29,691 nt of DNA. It comes from Oscillospiraceae bacterium. Lineage in GTDB: Bacteria > Bacillota > Clostridia > Oscillospirales > Oscillospiraceae. The notes beneath the pieces are model-generated. The model was given only the letters and a program-made list of their open reading frames with translations, did no database searches and was not told the origin of the DNA. Positions 24,939 through 29,691 of this stretch are shown here, piece after piece. The stretch's first letter is position 1. Each line of letters opens with the position of its first letter. The position numbers and the translations under genes were made by a program. The DNA is taken from NCBI GenBank assembly GCA_015068335.1, contig SVKT01000005.1, positions 1 through 29,691 of the forward strand, written 5' to 3'.

Positions 24939-26219
24939 TCAGTCGTCCACGTCGAAGTTTTCCAGCACCGTCTTTTTGGCGGCGGGCTTGGCGTCGCCGT
25001 GCTTCACCCGGCTCATCGTGAAGAAGGCGCAGGCGGTGAAGAACATCGCGTAGGGGAACAGCGTATGATAGGAGATGTATTGCAGCAGGATGCCGGAGAG
25101 GATGGGCGTGATAATTTGGGCGGACATAGAGAAGGTGTAGTACAGACCGGTGTATTTGCCGATCTCGCTGCCCCGGCTCATCTCCACCACCATCGGCAGG
25201 GAGTTGACGTTGATGGCGGCCCAGCCGATGCCGATGAGGGCAAAGAAGATGTTGGCGGAGAAGTGGTAGGTGGGATAGAACAGCACCGAGGTGTAACTGA
25301 CGAACATACACGCAACGCCCAGCAGGATGGTACGCTTGCGGCCGATGCGGGAGGCGATGGCGCCGCTGGGGATGTAACTGAGGATGGCGGCAACGGTGGC
25401 CACCATCAGGCAGTCGGCAAAGCCGCCGCCTTCCATCCCCCACACGGTGACGGCGTAGCGGGAAAAGGCGGTGGTCACGGCGTTATAGGCGGCGTACCAC
25501 AGGGCGATGGACGCCAGAATGAAGCCCAGGCTTCGGCGCACCTCCGGTGCAAGGGGTGCGGCGGAGGTTTCCTCTGCGGCGGCTTCCTCCGCTTCTTCGG
25601 GATACTCCTCTGCGATCTGTGCGGCCAGTTTTTTCTCGCGAATGGTCAGCAGCAGGATCACCGCGGAGGCGACCATAAGGATGGCCACGCCCGCGAACAC
25701 GCCCAGATAACTGGGGCGCTCCTCCTTGCCTACCAGGAAACGGATCAGCACCAGAGAGTACACACCGCCCACGGCGCCCATCAGGTTGATGACGGCGTTG
25801 GCGGAAGAGCGCAGGGGCTTGGGGGTCAGGTCGGGCATCAGAGCCACCGCGGGAGAGCGATACATCGCCATCGCGATGAGGGTCAGCCCAAGGGCCGCGA
25901 TGAACAGCCACAGCATCTCCCGGCTGTCCGCCAGAGGTAGCAGCATCATCAGCACCACGGCCGCCGCCGTGCCGCCCAGGATGAAGGGCGTCCGCTTGCC
26001 CAGAGGCGTGTCCACTTTGTCGGACAGGGTGCCGATGATGGGCAGCAGGAACACAGCCAGCACGTTGTCCAGCGCCATAATGGCGCCGATGACGGATTCT
26101 TTCAGGTGGAAGGTGTTTTGCAGGATCAGGGGGATGATGTTGTCATACATCTGCCAGAAGGCGGTAATGGAGAAAAACGCCAGTCCCACAAAAAATGTGC
26201 GCTTATAATTCAGTTTCAT
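24939..26219 (-). CDS. Major facilitator superfamily transporter (SLC45/sugar-like)
   Basis: A 426-residue membrane protein with about 12 hydrophobic segments. Near the first loops it has the MFS motif in GTLSDKVDTPLGKRTPFILGG; further on, MYRSPAVALMPDLTPKPLRSSANAVINLMGAVGG is characteristic of the SLC45/GPH-like sugar transporter branch. The central cytoplasmic loop is acidic (EEYPEEAEEAAAEETSA). The substrate cannot be assigned; a sugar or glycoside is plausible. GGGAGAATCTCG precedes the ATG. First gene of a two-gene operon with the GDPD-like gene. Confidence 0.86.
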   Translation of the reverse strand: MKLNYKRTFFVGLAFFSITAFWQMYDNIIPLILQNTFHLKESVIGAIMALDNVLAVFLLPIIGTLSDKVDTPLGKRTPFILGGTAAAVVLMMLLPLADSREMLWLFIAALGLTLIAMAMYRSPAVALMPDLTPKPLRSSANAVINLMGAVGGVYSLVLIRFLVGKEERPSYLGVFAGVAILMVASAVILLLTIREKKLAAQIAEEYPEEAEEAAAEETSAAPLAPEVRRSLGFILASIALWYAAYNAVTTAFSRYAVTVWGMEGGGFADCLMVATVAAILSYIPSGAIASRIGRKRTILLGVACMFVSYTSVLFYPTYHFSANIFFALIGIGWAAINVNSLPMVVEMSRGSEIGKYTGLYYTFSMSAQIITPILSGILLQYISYHTLFPYAMFFTACAFFTMSRVKHGDAKPAAKKTVLENFDVDD

Positions 26220-26250
26220 CGAGATTCTCCCTTACAGAAAATTCTCTATG

Positions 26251-26259
26251 ATTATACCA
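26251..26259 (-). promoter_or_regulatory. Extended -10 promoter of the MFS-GDPD operon
   Basis: TGG-TATAAT on the minus strand (TATAAT at 26256-26251), 31 bases before the ATG; no convincing -35. Confidence 0.5.
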
Positions 26260-26335
26260 TTGATGCGCTGCGCTGCACAGGGTTTGACGCAAAATAGAAC
26301 AAAAATTTACGCCCGGAACGGGCCAAAGCGGCGCT

Positions 26336-26406
26336 GGCAGGCCTTTGAGCCTGCCGTTTCTGCACCATACGGATACGCTGCGCCCTGCTGTCACGACAGC
26401 AGGGCG
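26336..26406 (-). other. Two hairpins at the 3' end of gpr
   Basis: CGCCCTGCTGT (26381-26391) / ACAGCAGGGCG (26396-26406), loop CACG, overlaps the last gpr codons and the stop. GGCAGGC (26336-26342) / GCCTGCC (26349-26355) follows. Neither has a T-run on the minus strand, so termination there is uncertain. Confidence 0.5.
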
Positions 26407-27284
26407 TTCATTTCTTCGATCTCCAATGCCTGCAAGGCCCAGTTGATGCCGTAGCCGATGACCTTGCCCAGATCCCGCACCTGTGCGTCAATGTCCCGGG
26501 GGGTGACCATCAGGCTCTGGGGGGCCTGCTTGGCAAGGGCTTCGTGCGACACCGCGCCGGAGGCTTCCAGCAGGTCTGCCGCCAGCGTGGCGGCGTCCAC
26601 CACCGTGGGCACGCCGATGGAGATCACCGGTATGCCCAGCGTTTCCCGGTTCAGGGCGGCGCGGTGGTTCCCCACGCCGGAGCCGGGGACGATGCCGGTG
26701 TCGGAGATCTGCACCGTGGCGCAGAGGCGCTCCGCCCGGCGGGCGGCCAGCGCGTCCACGGCGATGACCAGCGTTGGCTGTATCTGCGCCACCAGACCCT
26801 GCACCGACTCCGCGGACTCCACGCCGGTGGTGCCTAGAACGCCGGTGCGCTGCACCGCCACCGGACGGAACCCGGAAAAATGCCGCGGCATCGCGGAGAT
26901 GAGATGCCGGGTCACCAACACGCTGTCCGCCGCCAGAGGGCCGATGGCGTCCGGCGTCATCGCAGGATTGCCCAGGGCGATGACCAGCACGCTGCCCTCC
27001 GCCGGGATGAGTTGCCTGATCTGGTCGCCCACCGCCCGCACCGCCCGGTCGAAAAAGCCGTCCTTCCGCTGCCAGAAGCCGGTGAGATCCAGCGTCAGGT
27101 AGGTGCCCCGGGGCTTGCCCAGCGCCTCCTCTCCCCTGTCGTCCAGGATGTCTACCCGGGTCAGCCCGTAGCCCTCCAACCGGCGCTTTTCCGCCTTGAC
27201 CCCTTTCAACTTTGTGGTTTTTTCTGCGGATTCCTGCCAGAGTTCCTTTGCCTCCAACGCCAGATCGGTTCGTTTCGTAAACAA
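26391..27284 (-). CDS. gpr: Germination protease GPR (spore protease)
   Basis: Aspartic-type protease (family A25) that degrades small acid-soluble spore proteins at germination. The start is TTG 27284: GGAGG lies 7 bases upstream and the product begins MFTKRTDLALEAKELW, matching the conserved RTDLA-E motif. This gives 297 residues; in Bacillus a pro-sequence of about 15 residues precedes the equivalent motif, here nearly absent. D112 in GNPAMTPDAIGP and D177 in VIAVDALAARR correspond in context and spacing to the two catalytic aspartates known from Bacillus megaterium. The gene shows the host is a spore former. It is divergent from rpsT, as in other Firmicutes. Confidence 0.92.
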   Translation of the reverse strand: MFTKRTDLALEAKELWQESAEKTTKLKGVKAEKRRLEGYGLTRVDILDDRGEEALGKPRGTYLTLDLTGFWQRKDGFFDRAVRAVGDQIRQLIPAEGSVLVIALGNPAMTPDAIGPLAADSVLVTRHLISAMPRHFSGFRPVAVQRTGVLGTTGVESAESVQGLVAQIQPTLVIAVDALAARRAERLCATVQISDTGIVPGSGVGNHRAALNRETLGIPVISIGVPTVVDAATLAADLLEASGAVSHEALAKQAPQSLMVTPRDIDAQVRDLGKVIGYGINWALQALEIEEMNALLS

Positions 27285-27345
27285 AAGGTCGCCTCCAAAC
27301 ACTAAATCTTGTGGTCGTTGTCCTAGGTTGCACACAAAGGGATAC

Positions 27346-27374
27346 AATATACAAAAAATGAATAGAAAATGCAA
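27346..27374 (-). promoter_or_regulatory. Possible gpr promoter
   Basis: Minus strand: TTGCAT (27374-27369), 17-bp spacer, TATATT (27351-27346). It fits a vegetative sigma factor; gpr is usually read by the forespore sigma factors, for which I see no clear consensus. Confidence 0.45.
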
Positions 27375-27382
27375 AAAACCTC

Positions 27383-27411
27383 TTGCTTTTTGAAAAGATT
27401 CCTGCTAAAAT
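27383..27411 (+). promoter_or_regulatory. rpsT promoter
   Basis: -35 TTGCTT (27383-27388), 17-bp spacer, -10 TAAAAT (27406-27411). Confidence 0.7.
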
Positions 27412-27466
27412 ACCATTCTGCACGGTGGAAACTCTGCCGTGGAATTTGCCTAAGGAGGTGTTTGGT

Positions 27467-27730
27467 TTGCCGAATATTAAGTCTGCCAAGAAGCGCGTTC
27501 TGATCGCTGAAGTGAGAAACGCTCGCAACAAGGCCGCGAAATCCGAGCTGAAGACCGCCATCAAGAAGTTCGAGGCTGCTGCCGCAGAAGGCAATCGCAC
27601 CGAGGCCGATGGCGCTTACAAGGTTGCAGTGAAGAAAGTCGATCAGGCTGTTGCCAAGGGCGTTCTGCACAAGAACACGGCCGCTCATCGCAAGAGCGCT
27701 ATGACCCTGAAGCTCAACAAGATCGGCTAA
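27467..27730 (+). CDS. rpsT: 30S ribosomal protein bS20
   Basis: Primary 16S rRNA-binding protein, 87 residues. The product starts MPNIKSAKKRVLIAEVRNARN and is rich in Lys and Ala, ending HRKSAMTLKLNKIG, as expected for S20. The start is TTG 27467 with a very strong AAGGAGGTG at 27452-27460. E. coli rpsT also starts with UUG, where the weak codon takes part in autogenous control; the same may hold here (inference). The upstream open frame covers the promoter and is not used. Confidence 0.95.
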   Translation: MPNIKSAKKRVLIAEVRNARNKAAKSELKTAIKKFEAAAAEGNRTEADGAYKVAVKKVDQAVAKGVLHKNTAAHRKSAMTLKLNKIG

Positions 27731-27742
27731 TCGTGTCGAGCC

Positions 27743-27773
27743 AAAAGGACATCCGTCAGGATGTCCTTTTTTT
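27743..27773 (+). terminator. rpsT terminator
   Basis: A 12-bp stem AAAAGGACATCC (27743-27754) / GGATGTCCTTTT (27759-27770), loop GTCA, then TTT. Confidence 0.92.
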
Positions 27774-27804
27774 GTTTCCGCCTCTTTTTCCTGCCTGGGA
27801 TCTG

Positions 27805-27813
27805 TGGTACAAT
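27805..27813 (+). promoter_or_regulatory. Extended -10 promoter of tatD
   Basis: TGG-TACAAT with the -10 at 27808-27813; no good -35. It lies 51 bases before the tatD ATG. Confidence 0.45.
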
Positions 27814-27864
27814 AACAGGCAAACGAAACGCCAACTGCGCGCGGCGCAGATACGGAGGTACACT

Positions 27865-28632
27865 ATGCCCCTTTTTGATACCCACGCCCATTATGACTCC
27901 GGCGCCTTCAACGCCGACCGGGAGGAGATCCTTGCCGCCCTGCCTGCGGGCAACGTGGCGCTGGTGGTGAATCCTGGCTGCGATGTGCCCTCCTCCCGCA
28001 CGGCGGTGGCGCTGGCGGAGCGGTTTCCCCACGTTTATGCGGCGGTGGGCATCCACCCGTCCGACTGCGGCGGCACAACGGAAGCAGACTATGCGGCCCT
28101 TCGCGCGCTGGCACAGCACGAAAAGGTGGTGGCCATCGGCGAGATCGGCCTGGACTATTATTGGGAGGACAACCCGCCCAGGGAATTTCAGCAGCAGGTG
28201 TTCCGCCGCCAACTCGAACTGGCGCTGGAACTGGATCTGCCCGTCATCGTCCACGACCGGGAAGCCCACGGCGACAGCCTCGCCATCGTGCTGGAATATC
28301 CCGCGCTGCGAGGGGTGTTCCACTGTTTCTCCGGCAGTCCGGAAATGGCGGAGGAACTGATCAAGCGGGGCTGGTATCTGGGCTTTGACGGCCCTATTAC
28401 CTATAAAAATGTCCGGCGCGCGCCGGAAGTGGCGGCGGTGACGCCGCTGGACCGCATCGTCATCGAAACGGACGCGCCCTATCTGACCCCCGTCCCCTAC
28501 CGTGGTCAGCGAAACGACAGCCGCCACCTCACCTACGTTGTGGAAAAACTGGCGGAGTGGAAAGGTGTCTCCCCCGCGGAGATGGAGCGCATCACGCTGG
28601 AAAATGGCAAGCGGCTCTACGGCCTGCCCTGA
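27865..28632 (+). CDS. tatD: TatD-family metal-dependent hydrolase
   Basis: A 255-residue TatD-type metallohydrolase, a family with 3'-exonuclease/DNase activity in repair and DNA breakdown. The metal ligands are visible: H7 and H9 in FDTHAHYD, E93 in IGEIGLDYYW, H130 in VIVHDREAH, H153 in FHCFSG and D203 in IETDAPYL. The ATG at 27865 follows CGGAGG; longer upstream reading passes through the rpsT terminator. It is probably transcribed alone and ends at a shared terminator. Confidence 0.93.
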   Translation: MPLFDTHAHYDSGAFNADREEILAALPAGNVALVVNPGCDVPSSRTAVALAERFPHVYAAVGIHPSDCGGTTEADYAALRALAQHEKVVAIGEIGLDYYWEDNPPREFQQQVFRRQLELALELDLPVIVHDREAHGDSLAIVLEYPALRGVFHCFSGSPEMAEELIKRGWYLGFDGPITYKNVRRAPEVAAVTPLDRIVIETDAPYLTPVPYRGQRNDSRHLTYVVEKLAEWKGVSPAEMERITLENGKRLYGLP

Positions 28633-28636
28633 TGAA

Positions 28637-28672
28637 AAAACGCACTCCCCTGCCAAAGGGGGAGTGCGTTTT
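28637..28672. terminator. Bidirectional terminator between tatD and the TauE/SafE gene
   Basis: A 14-bp stem AAAACGCACTCCCC (28637-28650) / GGGGAGTGCGTTTT (28659-28672), loop of 8, A-rich on one side and T-rich on the other. Confidence 0.9.
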
Positions 28673-28688
28673 ACAGTTCGTTTTTGGA

Positions 28689-29438
28689 TTACGCCCGCAG
28701 AAGCAGAGATTTGATAAGGATGCTCACGCCGCCCAGCAGGAAAAGTGCGATGGCGGCCTTTTGCAGTTTTCCCTCTTCCAGCCGGGGAGAGAGCAGACCG
28801 GCCAGCACCATCGCCAGCAGCGCTGCCGGTGCGCTGACTGCGATGAACAGCCACACCTGCCGGGTCAGCAGTCCGCCAAAGAGATACACAAAGAAGCGAA
28901 ACAGATTCTCCCCGAAGAACAGACAGCAGATGCTGCCCTTGAATTCGCTGTAATCTTTTGCGGTACGTTGGAGATAGGCGGTGAGGAACATATTGATGCC
29001 GAACAGTGCCGCGCACACGCCGGAGAAAAACGCCACGGGATACCGGAACCACTGGGGCAGGTTGGTCGCGGCCTTGCGGCGGCTGCGGGTGGCCATTTCC
29101 AGCCCCAGGGCGATCACCACAACGCCAAGCGCCGCCTTGATGACCCACGGCATAGAAACGCGAAGCAGCAGCGTGCCGGGGATGACGCCCGCCATATTGC
29201 ACACCAGCAGCGGCAGAATGCGGCGCCACCGGACGCTGCGGCGGTTTTTCCACGTGATATACGCGTTCACAGGGCAGTCCAGCACCAGTGTGCCGGGTGT
29301 GATGAGGATGTTGTCCAGCCCCATAGACAGCAGCGGGCCGGAGATCAGGGGGTTGCCAAAGCCCACCAGCCCCTTAATGAAATACGCCAGAAATTGGGCG
29401 CAGAAAATTAAGACCACAAGATATGGTGCAAAGGGCAA
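28689..29438 (-). CDS. TauE/SafE-family membrane permease
   Basis: A 249-residue integral membrane protein of the TauE/SafE (DUF81) family, linked to export or uptake of sulfite, sulfonates or other small anions; the substrate here is unknown. About eight hydrophobic segments are seen. The first carries FIKGLVGFGNPLISGPLL, the typical G-x-G-x-G-x2-P element; the inverted second half has FFSGVCAALFGINMFLTAYL. The start is TTG 29438 with AAAGGAGGTG upstream; no ATG lies nearby, and longer reading covers the leader. Its stop faces tatD. Confidence 0.82.
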   Translation of the reverse strand: MPFAPYLVVLIFCAQFLAYFIKGLVGFGNPLISGPLLSMGLDNILITPGTLVLDCPVNAYITWKNRRSVRWRRILPLLVCNMAGVIPGTLLLRVSMPWVIKAALGVVVIALGLEMATRSRRKAATNLPQWFRYPVAFFSGVCAALFGINMFLTAYLQRTAKDYSEFKGSICCLFFGENLFRFFVYLFGGLLTRQVWLFIAVSAPAALLAMVLAGLLSPRLEEGKLQKAAIALFLLGGVSILIKSLLLRA

Positions 29439-29531
29439 GGCGGACACCTCCTTTTTCCAGTCATAGTTCTGATATATCACAATTCCCGGCAAAAAGGAAT
29501 GGTTTTCGAAAAGAAAAATGAAAAAATCCAC

Positions 29532-29559
29532 TTGACTTTTTCGTTGCTTCTTATATAAT
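29532..29559 (+). promoter_or_regulatory. rpsF promoter
   Basis: -35 TTGACT (29532-29537), 16-bp spacer, -10 TATAAT (29554-29559). Confidence 0.7.
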
Positions 29560-29565
29560 AATAGG

Positions 29566-29611
29566 GCTCGCATTCTGCGGGCTATCCTTGCTCTCATCTG
29601 TGAATGAGGGC
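29566..29611 (+). promoter_or_regulatory. Leader with two hairpins before rpsF
   Basis: GCTCGCA (29566-29572) / TGCGGGC (29576-29582), loop TTC, and GCTCTCAT (29590-29597) / ATGAGGGC (29604-29611), loop CTGTGA. Both begin GCTC and end GGGC and contain a T-G pair. rpsF leaders in other bacteria bind the S6-S18 complex; I cannot confirm that motif here. Confidence 0.45.
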
Positions 29612-29636
29612 CATTTGTCCAAAAGGAGGTGCAAAC

Positions 29637-29691
29637 ATGGCAAAGATTTCTGCCAATTACGAGGTCGTTTTCGTCGTCGACCCTGCACAGG
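29637..29691 (+). CDS. rpsF: 30S ribosomal protein bS6 (5' end only)
   Basis: The first 18 codons before the window ends: MAKISANYEVVFVVDPAQ. The YEVVFVVDP pattern fits the first beta strand of ribosomal protein S6. A very strong AAAAGGAGGTG precedes the ATG, and the promoter and structured leader suit a ribosomal operon (rpsF-ssb-rpsR is usual). With so little sequence the identification is probable, not certain. Confidence 0.75.
   Translation, partial: MAKISANYEVVFVVDPAQ

Overview
The window reads as the replication-origin region of a Gram-positive, spore-forming anaerobe, most likely a gut member of the Clostridia (Oscillospiraceae-like). Reasons: the gene order yidC-yidD-rnpA-rpmH | dnaA-dnaN-S4-recF-remB-gyrB-gyrA is the classical Firmicutes oriC layout; a spore germination protease (gpr) is present; a stand-alone group-B type [FeFe] hydrogenase indicates fermentative anaerobic life; coding DNA is fairly GC-rich while promoters and oriC are AT-rich. 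The species assignment is inference from these features only.

Region 1 (1-1981, minus strand): partial yidC, yidD, rnpA and rpmH, read away from the origin. rnpA and yidD overlap by 4 bases. A large nested hairpin flanked by a duplicated Shine-Dalgarno-like 11-mer lies between rpmH and rnpA. Region 2 (1982-6774, plus strand): divergent rpmH and dnaA promoters, dnaA (TTG start), an oriC spacer with three TTTTCCACA boxes and a DnaA-trio-like element, dnaN, an S4-domain gene, recF and remB. Region 3 (6775-13180): gyrB, gyrA (TTG start), a Cof-type HAD phosphatase, rnhA and a duplicated-DUF1508 protein, ending in a strong terminator.

Region 4 (13200-17770): nadE (minus), a PaaI-like thioesterase (plus), then a minus-strand operon of a membrane-anchored DUF4340 protein, an OmpR-family regulator and a sensor kinase. 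Region 5 (17900-20280): the hydrogenase gene with a near-consensus promoter, and a convergent HAD phosphatase. Region 6 (20241-24120): two long gene-free stretches on either side of metG and xth. The first (20306-20774) is packed with hairpins around a 286-bp fold-back element. The second (23739-24017) has a promoter, two 79-bp tandem repeats and a terminator hairpin, and is the best candidate for an undescribed small RNA.

Region 7 (24090-29691): an MFS transporter/GDPD-like gene pair, gpr, rpsT (TTG start), tatD, a TauE/SafE-type permease and the first 18 codons of a probable rpsF with two hairpins in its leader. No tRNA, rRNA, CRISPR, transposase, phage or plasmid gene was seen. Most of the window is core housekeeping; the unexplained content is in RNA-like structures between genes.
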